In this document: positions 56,406 to 64,000 of the stretch, piece by piece
Position numbering within the stretch: position 1 is the stretch's first letter
Layout: each line of letters begins with the position of its first letter
From: Pseudomonadota bacterium
GTDB taxonomy: Bacteria > Pseudomonadota > Gammaproteobacteria > Burkholderiales > Sulfuriferulaceae
Direction of reading: 5' to 3'
DNA: 64,000 nt
Assembly: GCA_021845925.1 (NCBI GenBank)
Contig: JAJZUW010000002.1
Location: forward strand, 21,529 to 85,528
Made by a program: the position numbers and the translations under genes
Notes under the pieces: generated by a model
Database searches by the model: none
The model's input: only the letters and a program-made list of their open reading frames with translations
What the model was told of the DNA's origin: nothing

Positions 56406-58261
56406 TGGTGCGACTGCATGCGGGTGATGATGCTGTTGAGCAGGTTCATACCCTGCAGCACAAACGGTCCCTTGTTGAGCATCACGCATTCGGCTCGTTC
56501 CGACATGGCGGCATCGGTGATTTCTGCCCGTGATGGCTGGTTTTGCCGCACCAGGTTTTCAAGAACCTGGGTCGCCCAGACCACTGGTATGTGCGCGGCT
56601 TCGCACAGCCAGAGCAATTCTTCCTGCAGTTCTGCCATCCGTTCAAATCCTGTTTCAACGGCCAGGTCGCCACGCGCGATCATGATGCCAAACCGTCCGT
56701 GCGAACTGCCTTGAACCATGATCTGCGGGAACTGTTCAATGGCCTGGCGGGTTTCGATCTTGGCAATGATGCCCAGGTGACTGGCGCCGCGTGCGGCGAG
56801 TTCTGCCTGCAGCTGTCTGATGTCCTGCGGGCGTTGCACAAACGAAAGGCCAACCAGATCGGCATGTTTGACCGCGAAATCAAGATCCTGCATATCTTTT
56901 CCGGTTAGTGCCGGAATGCGCAGCATGCTGTCCGGAAAGTTGATCCCCTTGTCTTCGCCCAGCTTGTCACCACCCGGGCGAATCCGTGTGATGCGCAACC
57001 AGGCGCCTTCTGCGTCGATGCGTTCAATCAGACAGCCAATGCGACCATCATCCAGCCAGGCTGACTGGCCGGGGCGAATGTCGTCCAGTGCGGCAGGTTC
57101 GCTGGCCGGAATACGGCCAGGTACGAGCAATTTGCCGGTTTTGTCCCGTTGTTCCGGCTGGCCAGAAACGCTGCTGCGGGTGAGCAGCAAGGTTTCCTGC
57201 TCGCGCAGCTGGATGCGCGCCGGTGCGGCAAGAAAAGCACCGGTCAGGCAACTGCGATCGCTTTCGTTGCGGCCGGACAGCTTGTGGTCTGGCTGATCGG
57301 CCAGGATCGTCAGTCTGGTGCCCGGTGCCAGATAGGCGCCATCCCGACAGCTGACGAGAACCGAATGGCTGTCCAGCCGGGTTTCCACCACGAATTCACG
57401 TTTGCGTTTGCGCAGATCGTGAAAACGGATGCAGTCGCCCGGCGCCAGTAGTTGCAGCCAGGCATCGCTGACCGCCAGCCGTGCCGGTACCGGATTCAGG
57501 CCGTTGATGCCAGGCTGTCCGGGCGCACCACTGCTGTCCAGAACGATGCGTGCCGGTTGTTGTACGTTGCCATAATCATCGCGCCGGATGCGGACATGCA
57601 GCACGGGCGGTAGCAGGTTCATCGCGCCCGTTCTCAGCTTGGGTCCGGCCAGATCAAACAGCACCAGGCAATGACGGCCGGTTTCGCGGCTGGCCTGGCG
57701 CAGGTTGTCAATCATTCTCTGCCACTGGCTTATATCGTCATGCGCGCCATTGATGCGCGCGCAGTCCATGCCGGCTGTCAGCAGGTCTCGCAGCAGGTCG
57801 TAGTCATCAGCTGCTTCTGACGGCAAGGTCACCATCAGCACCGTGACTTTTTTCTGCGCTGAACGGCCAAACAGCTGGATGGTCTGCGCTGGCAGCTGCT
57901 GCAGCTCAGCCTGCATGGAACGTCCCACCCTGGCAAGATCGGCCAGTGAAAGTGGCTCACCATTCAATGTGCGCAGCACGGCAAGGACAGCATCCAGCGA
58001 TGCCAGCACATGCGATTCGCTGCGCCCCAGCGAAGACAGTCCGAGCTGGGTCAGGCGGGTTTGCAGATCGCGCAGATCATGGCGACGCAGACTGACATAG
58101 GCAGCCAGATTGGCAATGCCTGCCGGACAGGATGCCTGCTCAAGCCAGGGGTGCCATTCTTGCAGCAACATCTGCTGGCCCGTTTCTACCTGCGCACGCA
58201 ACTGTTGCAGATCGGTCAGCAGTCGTGCCAGATCCTGCCGGGTGTTCTGGCTGCCAGGCAT
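56366..58261 (-). CDS. Pyruvate kinase-like protein, atypical
   Basis: A 631-residue protein. About 135 helical residues of unknown role precede a PK-type barrel: Arg 169-Ile-Asn 171-Gly-Ala-His 174 (CARINGAHD), FDLAGPKLRTG, then the B-domain-like insert. Next come ALTGKDMQDLDFAVKHADLVGLSFVQRP, IIAKIE with the catalytic Lys, GIMIARGDLAVETGFERM and WATQVLENLVRQNQPSRAEITDAA. After ECVMLNKGP there are only about 28 residues, so the C-terminal allosteric domain of normal pyruvate kinase is missing. It may be a pyruvate kinase of a distinct subfamily or act on a related enolpyruvate. It has no operon partner. Confidence 0.78.
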   Translation of the reverse strand: MPGSQNTRQDLARLLTDLQQLRAQVETGQQMLLQEWHPWLEQASCPAGIANLAAYVSLRRHDLRDLQTRLTQLGLSSLGRSESHVLASLDAVLAVLRTLNGEPLSLADLARVGRSMQAELQQLPAQTIQLFGRSAQKKVTVLMVTLPSEAADDYDLLRDLLTAGMDCARINGAHDDISQWQRMIDNLRQASRETGRHCLVLFDLAGPKLRTGAMNLLPPVLHVRIRRDDYGNVQQPARIVLDSSGAPGQPGINGLNPVPARLAVSDAWLQLLAPGDCIRFHDLRKRKREFVVETRLDSHSVLVSCRDGAYLAPGTRLTILADQPDHKLSGRNESDRSCLTGAFLAAPARIQLREQETLLLTRSSVSGQPEQRDKTGKLLVPGRIPASEPAALDDIRPGQSAWLDDGRIGCLIERIDAEGAWLRITRIRPGGDKLGEDKGINFPDSMLRIPALTGKDMQDLDFAVKHADLVGLSFVQRPQDIRQLQAELAARGASHLGIIAKIETRQAIEQFPQIMVQGSSHGRFGIMIARGDLAVETGFERMAELQEELLWLCEAAHIPVVWATQVLENLVRQNQPSRAEITDAAMSERAECVMLNKGPFVLQGMNLLNSIITRMQSHQDKKTACYRTLPW

Positions 58262-58365
58262 GGTTGTCCCCGAAGTTATTGTGTTTGCGAAGATTTTACG
58301 TCAGCAGTTTGAATGTTGCGTGACAGTCATCGCAAATTGCGGCGAACAAGGTCAACATGCATGAC

Positions 58366-58411
58366 AAACCCAGGACGCATTTGTTGCCGTGGCAGACGTG
58401 CGTCCTGGTTT
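58366..58411 (-). terminator. Hairpin terminator of the pil operon
   Basis: AAACC-C-AGGACGCA and TGCGTCCTGGTTT form a 13-bp stem with one bulged C around a 19-base loop that has its own small stem. It begins six bases after the pilE stop; a short T-stretch follows on the minus strand. Confidence 0.65.
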
Positions 58412-58416
58412 GGCAG

Positions 58417-58839
58417 TCAATATCCCCAGCAGGAGGCAGCTGTGCCAGTTGCCCCGGATACATTCTTGATACCAAGCGAATCGAGGGTAAACGTTGCGCA
58501 GGTGGTGTCATTGACCTGATTGCCGGTTGGGACCGCCTGCAGGGTAAAGCCGCTGTTGCCGTTGCTGTCGGTCAGGCTTTTGACGCTCAGGTTGTAGTCG
58601 CCATTGATCGAACTGGGGTCGGCCGAATACCCCAGTGTGGTCAGACTGCTGACATAGCTGTTGTTGGCCACGTAATAGCTTGCTTCCCGACTGGCCAGTT
58701 CCAGCAGGGCATTGATCGCCTCGGTGCGGCGCGACTGCAGGACATAGTTCTGATACATCGGCAGGGCAATGGCTAATAGAATGGCACCAATCACCATCGC
58801 CACCAGCAGTTCAATCATGCTGAAACCGGTCTGTTTCAT
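58417..58839 (-). CDS. Type IV pilus minor pilin, PilE-like
   Basis: A 140-residue prepilin. The cleavage site TG|FSMIE has Glu 5, and the hydrophobic helix LLVAMVIGAILLAIALPMYQNYV follows. The globular part contains YYVANNSYVSSLTTLGY and a C-terminal disulfide pair (DTTCATFTL, SCWGY), typical of PilE/PilA2 minor pilins. The ATG overlaps the pilY1 stop (ATGA), with GGAG upstream. It is last in pilW-pilX-pilY1-pilE. It could be a minor or a major pilin; the position favours minor. Confidence 0.88.
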   Translation of the reverse strand: MKQTGFSMIELLVAMVIGAILLAIALPMYQNYVLQSRRTEAINALLELASREASYYVANNSYVSSLTTLGYSADPSSINGDYNLSVKSLTDSNGNSGFTLQAVPTGNQVNDTTCATFTLDSLGIKNVSGATGTAASCWGY

Positions 58840-61800
58840 CTCAGGATCTCCCAATTGACGCGCTTGCCATTGTAAATGTTGCTCGGGTTGACAGCCGCCG
58901 ATGACGTGGTTGTTGTTGCACTGGTTCCGGTACCAGTCGTCACGCTGGTTGTGGGGGTCCAGATGCCCACTGCGCCAGATGTGTTGCTGGTGTTGGTCGT
59001 CTGGGTAAACAGATAGTAGTTGGTGCTGTAACCGATGATGGTCGGCGTGCCGGTACCATTGGACAGTTCTCCGTTGATGCCGCTGGACCCACCGCCATAC
59101 TTGCCGCTGCTGTCCATGAAAAATCCGTAGGGCGGACTGCCGCCAGTCTGCACGTTAAAGGCCATAGTCCAGCCGGTGGTTGTTTGCGTGGTGCAGTTGA
59201 CAACATTGCCGCTCGGCGGGATGGTGGTGTTCAGAATCAGCAGGCCATATTCGAGCAGGGGTGTGTAAATGACCTGTTCGTAGCCAGGTGTTGTCAGGCC
59301 ATTGTTATCAGGCAGAGGAACATACCAGCCAAACTGGTTGTTGCCGGATATACAGGCAGACGAACCCTGGGGGCAGAACTGGTTGTTGGACAGTGTGCGC
59401 GTGGTGGAGGACGCATCGGTAATGGTCTGTTTGACCAGGTTGCTGCTTGTGATGGCTAAGGCCGGACTGAGCGCCGTACTCACCTGGCTTGGTGTGAGGG
59501 AAGCCAGTTGCATGATGGATGCTGGCACCGTAACTGTGGAAGCTGCATAGGTATACCCCTGGTTCCAGTTGTCCATGTCCCAGTCCCAGATGCCATACAC
59601 CGCCTGACTGCCGCTGGCATACTGGATGCCGGTCGAGTTGGTCGCCGGTGTGACCTGGCCAGTGCCAAACATGACCATCACATAGGTCTGGCTGGCCAGC
59701 GTGGTTTCTGCCACCTGCAACTGGGTAGAAATGGGGTGGGTGTAGCCCGCAGCAAACAGAGGTGTTGGCGAGTTTTTGCCATATTTGGACGTGGCCCAGT
59801 CGCTTTCATGGCTGCTGGTCAGGTTGAAGCGCCATACATTGCCCAGGAAATCCCCGGCATAGACGTAATCTGCGATATTGTCGCCATCCAGATCGACCGC
59901 AGTCACGTTGTCAATGCCATCCGGGGTGGTAGTGCTGGCTTTGCCGGTGCTCAGATAATAGAACGTCACCGTCGGGCCACTGGCGCCCTGGTTGATCAGT
60001 CCGATGTAAATACCGGCATCGCCGGTACTGCTGCTGTGACCATTACCAAAGATCACTGCCCATTTGCCATCATGCAGACGTGCGAATACCGGTCTGCCCC
60101 ACAGCTGCCCCATGTTGCTGGAGCAGGTGACGGGCGTTGTGCCTGTCGTTACGTCATTCGCACAGGCGATCACGCCGGGGTTCCACTCGCCAAGCACCAG
60201 GTTGGCCGCATTGCTTTCGCTAAACTGGCTCGGATCGGTAACATCCAGCAGGTAGATGCCTGCACCGCCGGTGCCCATGCCACCAGCCAGCAAGGTATGC
60301 CAGGTGCTGTTGTAGAACACATCGCCGGTGCCCGGTGTGGCGTCCACGTAGTAGTTGTGGGCGTAGCTCGGGTCAACCAGCAACGCCGTGTTGGCACCAA
60401 TCGTGACAGGCATGTAGGCCAGCACTTCCAGACCATTGTTGCTGGTGGACTGGAAGCAGGAACTCGGGTTGGACACCAGCGCCGGGTTGCAGTAGAAAGC
60501 GCCGCTCTGGAATCCATGCAGCATGCCATCGTTGGCGCCTGCATATACTATGTTGGTGCGCTGGCCATAACCACCAGTGGCGAAGGCGGAAAAGGTGGGG
60601 TAGGTGGTAGCGCCACTGGCGTTTTCCGGCAGGTAGGTGGACGAACCGGACAAACCATACAGGGCATCGAACCAGCTGGCACCGTAGCTGGCGCCGGGTG
60701 GCCCGACCGCAGCCGGGTTGGAGTCGATGATGTCGCCCAGCACGCCGGTACGCGTGCGCAATACGCCAGGGGGCGAGGCACCCTGTTCGTTGTTGCGGCC
60801 ACCACGCATCCAGTCGGTGATGTTGGCCAGGCTGCTCGACAGGGTGGTTGCTTCATTGGTGTAGGCGGTTGAGGTGGCTGATGGCAGACTAGCCGATTCG
60901 AATGCAACGCCGTTGCCCACGCCAGCAGCGCTGGAGCTCAGAATCACCCGGTTGGCAGGGGCTTCAGCCGTGCCGGAGGAGGTGCCGGTTGCACTGCACG
61001 CGCCACCGGTCAGCACACAGTTGCCGTCCCAGTTGGCGGTGCTGCTGACAGTGACTGTGGAAGTGGATCCCGAGCCCGAACCATTGATGCTGAATGCCTG
61101 CAGGGTGCCCCACCAGTTGTCGGGCACATATCCGGCGACAAACAGTTGGGTGCCGGTATTGAGTTTGCCGCTGGCGGTGCCATTGGTTGCGGCGCCGGTA
61201 CCACTGGTCAGCGGTGCCGCCCTAAAGCAGGTGATTTCGTGCACGTTCGAGCTGCCGCCGGTGGAGGCTCCAAAGCCGAACAGAAACGAGCTTGGCATTG
61301 TTCCGTTGCTGGCCGAAATGCTCTGGTTGGTCAGCACGGGCTGGTAGGTGCCACCGTTGTAATAATAGCCCAAGGTCAGCAATCCGCTTGCACTGAGCTT
61401 GAGAGAATAGGTGATCGGGATGGCGGCACCGCGACTGACTGCGGAAGCTATCGAAGCGGTTGGTGCACTGAGCCCGTTTTCATTGGTGTTCTGCTGGTTG
61501 GCAATTGGTTGGCAATTGGGATAGGTGGACGTCGTGCTCGGGGTAATCGTCCAGGCTCCGCCAGATGGACAGCCGCTCAGGGGTAACTTCTTGTTGGTGA
61601 TGAAGGCATAGTCTGGCACTGCTGTAGAGGCTGAACTCCAGGTGACCGTGGTGCCATTGCTGACCGAGTAAGTCTGCACGAGACCGGTGCTGCAGGTGGC
61701 CTTGACGCCATAGTTGAGCGCAGACAGCCAGTTGGTGGCACTGCCGGTGTAGTTGCTGGGTTTGGTCGACGGATAGTTGTTTGGATAATTGGCTTGCAGC

Positions 61801-62495
61801 CAGCTCAGTGCAACATTACCGTAGCCACGCATCACAACGGCATTGGGCGTGACTGCCGGACCTGTGGCAGTGTTGTCCGATTTGTTGCTGAAATTGCCGT
61901 ACTCATCGATGCCGAGTCCGAGATAAGCACCGACCATGCCCTGAAATCCGTTGGGAACCGAGTTGTTGGTGTTGGAGCAGTCGTAACCAAGGCTACCGCC
62001 CCAGTCACCAATGTTGGCTGCCTGGGTACCATCCAGGATGTAAAATCCCATGCCATCGGCACCAAGCTTTGCGGATCCGCCATTGTTGCCGCCATAGACA
62101 TATGTGGTAAAGGTGGCCTGCAGTCCATTGTTGGAAGGAAAAGTCTGGTTGAGAAAAATGGCACCGTTCTGTGTAAACCAGTTGGTCAGGCGCAAGGCTC
62201 CTGCGCCGATAGGGTCCGCGTTGTTGTTCAGGCCGAGCATGATTTGGCTATTGTAATAACTCAGGCCGTTGCAGGCAGGAATCTGGGTGGCCGGGCTACC
62301 GGTTGATGTCTGTGTACCGGCTGTCAGGCAGGCGCCGTTCAGGGCAGTCCAGCTGTTGATGGCTGTGCCTTTGGTAAAATCTTCGGTAATGGTGACCACG
62401 CTGCTGGTGGCCGCCAGTGCGGTGATGCAGTGGCCTGTGAGCAATAGACACAATAGTCCGTTTTGCCAGAGAGTCAGGTTCAGCTTCAGCTTCAT
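58836..62495 (-). CDS. pilY1: PilY1/PilC-type pilus tip adhesin with lectin-like N-terminal domain
   Basis: About 1219 residues from the ATG at 62495 (GGAG upstream; signal peptide with LLCLLLTGHCITALA). Residues about 30-420 look like an L-type lectin fold: ADGMGFYILDG, GGSLGYDC, GAYLGLGIDEYGNFS, and at the end FLFGFGASTGGSSNVHEI. The C-terminal PilY beta-propeller starts near 600 (IVYAGANDGMLHGF, LLAGGMGTGGAGIYLLDV). It has a calcium-loop motif DLDGDNIAD (about 865) before YVYAGDFLGNVWRFNL. Propeller domains of this family control pilus extension; the N-terminus binds host or surface ligands. The lectin domain replaces the usual von Willebrand A type region. Confidence 0.87.
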   Translation of the reverse strand: MKLKLNLTLWQNGLLCLLLTGHCITALAATSSVVTITEDFTKGTAINSWTALNGACLTAGTQTSTGSPATQIPACNGLSYYNSQIMLGLNNNADPIGAGALRLTNWFTQNGAIFLNQTFPSNNGLQATFTTYVYGGNNGGSAKLGADGMGFYILDGTQAANIGDWGGSLGYDCSNTNNSVPNGFQGMVGAYLGLGIDEYGNFSNKSDNTATGPAVTPNAVVMRGYGNVALSWLQANYPNNYPSTKPSNYTGSATNWLSALNYGVKATCSTGLVQTYSVSNGTTVTWSSASTAVPDYAFITNKKLPLSGCPSGGAWTITPSTTSTYPNCQPIANQQNTNENGLSAPTASIASAVSRGAAIPITYSLKLSASGLLTLGYYYNGGTYQPVLTNQSISASNGTMPSSFLFGFGASTGGSSNVHEITCFRAAPLTSGTGAATNGTASGKLNTGTQLFVAGYVPDNWWGTLQAFSINGSGSGSTSTVTVSSTANWDGNCVLTGGACSATGTSSGTAEAPANRVILSSSAAGVGNGVAFESASLPSATSTAYTNEATTLSSSLANITDWMRGGRNNEQGASPPGVLRTRTGVLGDIIDSNPAAVGPPGASYGASWFDALYGLSGSSTYLPENASGATTYPTFSAFATGGYGQRTNIVYAGANDGMLHGFQSGAFYCNPALVSNPSSCFQSTSNNGLEVLAYMPVTIGANTALLVDPSYAHNYYVDATPGTGDVFYNSTWHTLLAGGMGTGGAGIYLLDVTDPSQFSESNAANLVLGEWNPGVIACANDVTTGTTPVTCSSNMGQLWGRPVFARLHDGKWAVIFGNGHSSSTGDAGIYIGLINQGASGPTVTFYYLSTGKASTTTPDGIDNVTAVDLDGDNIADYVYAGDFLGNVWRFNLTSSHESDWATSKYGKNSPTPLFAAGYTHPISTQLQVAETTLASQTYVMVMFGTGQVTPATNSTGIQYASGSQAVYGIWDWDMDNWNQGYTYAASTVTVPASIMQLASLTPSQVSTALSPALAITSSNLVKQTITDASSTTRTLSNNQFCPQGSSACISGNNQFGWYVPLPDNNGLTTPGYEQVIYTPLLEYGLLILNTTIPPSGNVVNCTTQTTTGWTMAFNVQTGGSPPYGFFMDSSGKYGGGSSGINGELSNGTGTPTIIGYSTNYYLFTQTTNTSNTSGAVGIWTPTTSVTTGTGTSATTTTSSAAVNPSNIYNGKRVNWEILR

Positions 62496-62529
62496 GATCA
62501 TGTGCTCCATGCCAAAGGTTTTCGTACGA

Positions 62530-63240
62530 TCAGTTCCCGGTGTCAGTACTTGTGCTCGTGCTCGTACTTGTACTTGTACTTGTACTTGTACTTGTACTTG
62601 TACTTGTACTTGTACTTGTACTTGTACTTGTAGAGGTTGAAGGTGTATAGGTTCCGCTGCCACCACCGGTTCCGCCAGAGCAGGCAGTGTTGGTCGGGGA
62701 CATGCCGATCACGTAGATGGTTTGTACCACTGACATGGTGTCGGCATTGCCGCCGGGCGAAACCGCCGTGATCTGGTAATACACCTGCTGGTTGCTGCAA
62801 CTGACGCTGCCGGTCATGCCCAGGTATTGCACATAATATTCTGGATAGGTGACATCACCGCTGGCAGACTGTTGAAACAGATTCCAGTTGGTCGTCGGGG
62901 TTGCGCTGGTTCCGGATCCCCACGAAGCCGACGTCGGAATGGTGGGTGCCGATGGACAGATGGTCATGCTGGGAGCGCCGGTGACCGTCAGCAGAGAGCT
63001 GCTGCAGGAGCTGCCAACCAGAATTGCCGGGGTTCCGCTTGTCTGCTGGGCATTGGCCAGCAGCCAGTACTCGGCATAATCGACGGCTGCCTGGGCTGAA
63101 TCGCGCGCATGGCTTTTTTCGCGCAGATTGCCCGCAATGTAGGCATTGGAAGTGAGTCCGCCAAACATGGCAAGGCCAAGCCAGGTCATGAGAACAAGGA
63201 AGATCAGGCTGATGATGAGAACAAAACCGTGCTGTTTCAT
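62530..63240 (-). CDS. pilX: Pilus assembly protein PilX-like
   Basis: A 236-residue membrane-anchored protein with the PilX N-terminus MKQHGFVLIISLIFLVLMTWLGLAMF and the following ARDSAQAAVDYAEYWL helix. The globular middle holds four Cys. The last ~30 residues are a Ser-Thr dipeptide repeat coded by the microsatellite at 62547-62630, ending DTGN. It belongs to the tip complex with PilW, PilV and PilY1. PilX starts three bases after the pilW stop. Confidence 0.88.
   Translation of the reverse strand: MKQHGFVLIISLIFLVLMTWLGLAMFGGLTSNAYIAGNLREKSHARDSAQAAVDYAEYWLLANAQQTSGTPAILVGSSCSSSLLTVTGAPSMTICPSAPTIPTSASWGSGTSATPTTNWNLFQQSASGDVTYPEYYVQYLGMTGSVSCSNQQVYYQITAVSPGGNADTMSVVQTIYVIGMSPTNTACSGGTGGGSGTYTPSTSTSTSTSTSTSTSTSTSTSTSTSTSTSTSTDTGN
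62547..62630. repeat. Hexanucleotide microsatellite, 14 units
   Basis: Eleven perfect TACTTG units (62565-62630) follow one TACTTG and two variant TGCTCG units. On the minus strand the PilX frame reads it as alternating Ser and Thr. Because the unit is six bases, copy changes alter tail length by two residues without a frameshift. The other two frames are also open (Gln-Val and Tyr-Lys), which is why the PilY1 frame appears to extend upstream through it. Confidence 0.97.
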
Positions 63241-63243
63241 GAT

Positions 63244-63987
63244 CTAGATCCCATTCATGACAGGAAAGATGCCGGCGAATGACACGGTGGACGGTTGGCC
63301 GGGCTGGTTTGCCAGTGGATTGGTGAATGTCAGCGTCACCTGTACGGTCTTGACTAGATTCCAGTTGGTGACGTTGTTGGCCGCGACATACTGGTTGACT
63401 GAAGACAGTCCAGACTGGGTTCCAGTGCTAGGCGCATTGGCAGTGGTTCCCAGGCCATACAGGACAGTCATGCCACTGACGCCACTGACCAGGTTGTATG
63501 TGCTGCCGTTTTCTGTGCAGGTCAGCATGTTGTTGGTGATCTGGAAGGTATCGCTGTACAGCGTGCCGTTGGTGACCGATCCGCTGCAGCCGCCAATGGT
63601 TGAGCCATTGCCGTAATAGCGCAGGGAAAGTGTGTCGGTACCTGTTGTGGTACCTGCCGTGCCATAGACCCCTTGACCGGAACCGAAATTGCCCGATGCG
63701 GGCAGCATGCCGGCGCGTACCATCAGCGGTGGATTCAGGCTGCTGGCCGGGTAATTGTAGAAGCCTGCGCTTTCAACCGCATTGCCGATAAAAATCATGG
63801 CCATGCGTTCGCTGTTCTGCAGGCCGGACAGTCCCTGGTTGGTGCCGGGTAATCCCTGAACGTTCTTGGCAGTCTGGCTCATGTTGTAAAAAAATGTGGC
63901 CAGGCCGAGGGTCAGAAACATGGCGATGGCCAGTGCCACCATCATTTCCACGAGTCCCATGCCGGTTTGTTGTCGGATTGGTTTCAT
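63244..63987 (-). CDS. pilW: Pilus assembly protein PilW-like prepilin
   Basis: A 247-residue minor pilin. The leader MKPIRQQTG is followed by MGLVEMM with Glu 5, and the helix VALAIAMFLTLGLATFF. The rest (RMAMIFIGNAVESAGFYNYP, GTDTLSLRYYGNG, NNMLTCTENG) matches PilW. It helps prime pilus assembly. The remaining 13 bases upstream to the window edge are too few to name a gene; pilV would be expected there. Confidence 0.9.
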   Translation of the reverse strand: MKPIRQQTGMGLVEMMVALAIAMFLTLGLATFFYNMSQTAKNVQGLPGTNQGLSGLQNSERMAMIFIGNAVESAGFYNYPASSLNPPLMVRAGMLPASGNFGSGQGVYGTAGTTTGTDTLSLRYYGNGSTIGGCSGSVTNGTLYSDTFQITNNMLTCTENGSTYNLVSGVSGMTVLYGLGTTANAPSTGTQSGLSSVNQYVAANNVTNWNLVKTVQVTLTFTNPLANQPGQPSTVSFAGIFPVMNGI

Positions 63988-64000
63988 TGCAGGCCTACCA

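Noticed and set aside
62496..62666. N-terminal extension of PilY1 with a Gln-Val repeat
   Set aside because: It is the microsatellite of pilX read in another frame; the ribosome site and signal peptide place the start at 62495.

Overview
The window reads as a core-genome segment of a Gram-negative betaproteobacterium. The best fit is the Neisseriales and relatives, but this is inferred from gene content and order and no 16S gene is present. Pointers are the lpt/kds-rpoN-hpf-ptsN-hprK-rapZ order, the ccoNOQP-ccoG-fixH-ccoIS cluster, ubiquinone genes, a pilW-pilX-pilY1-pilE cluster and HrcA/CIRCE control combined with sigma-32. Coding density is very high, most neighbours overlap by 1-20 bases, and there are no insertion sequences, prophage or CRISPR arrays.

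Layout. 1-394 is the end of a 58-bp tandem array. 413-4194 holds a DsrE-like exported protein, gmk-rpoZ-spoT and tRNA-Pro. 4386-9822 is a tripartite RND efflux operon. 9849-14699 holds ridA, recG, ubiC, ubiA, an Rrf2 regulator and a SCO1 copper chaperone. 14906-23424 is the cbb3 oxidase locus with its assembly genes and a tiny unrecognised membrane protein. On the minus strand, 23524-27130 holds rpoH and ftsYEX. 27223-31359 holds two M16 peptidases, rsmD, coaD and a ferredoxin. 31408-34022 (minus) is an esterase and a Kef-type antiporter. 34173-43245 is a long plus-strand run: Kdo synthesis, LPS transport, rpoN, hpf, nitrogen-PTS/HPr kinase/RapZ, a NusG-II protein, a Gx transporter and ubiX. 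43339-46412 is a duplicated-module STAS protein and hslVU. 46431-46982 is a higher-order palindromic repeat that runs into ttcA. 46914-52913 (minus) holds ttcA, msbA, a flavin disulfide reductase and a two-component system. 53122-53454 is a Met-rich periplasmic protein. 53531-56266 is groESL with a divergent hsp20. 56366-58261 is a pyruvate-kinase-like protein. 58417-63987 (minus) is the type IV pilus minor-pilin/adhesin cluster.

Themes. Heat shock is the strongest regulatory story. rpoH carries a perfect CIRCE, groESL has a sigma-32 promoter with a CIRCE just downstream, and hsp20 has its own divergent sigma-32 promoter plus a hairpin that could cover its ribosome binding site. hrcA itself is not in the window. 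The respiratory locus contains the oxidase subunits and most of its copper and haem-iron assembly functions. The pilus cluster is the most unusual part: its PilY1 carries what looks like an L-type lectin domain where a von Willebrand A domain would be usual, and the preceding PilX ends in a Ser-Thr tail encoded by a hexanucleotide microsatellite. Two repeat arrays share one palindromic core but use different spacers, and one of them supplies the C-terminal codons of ttcA.
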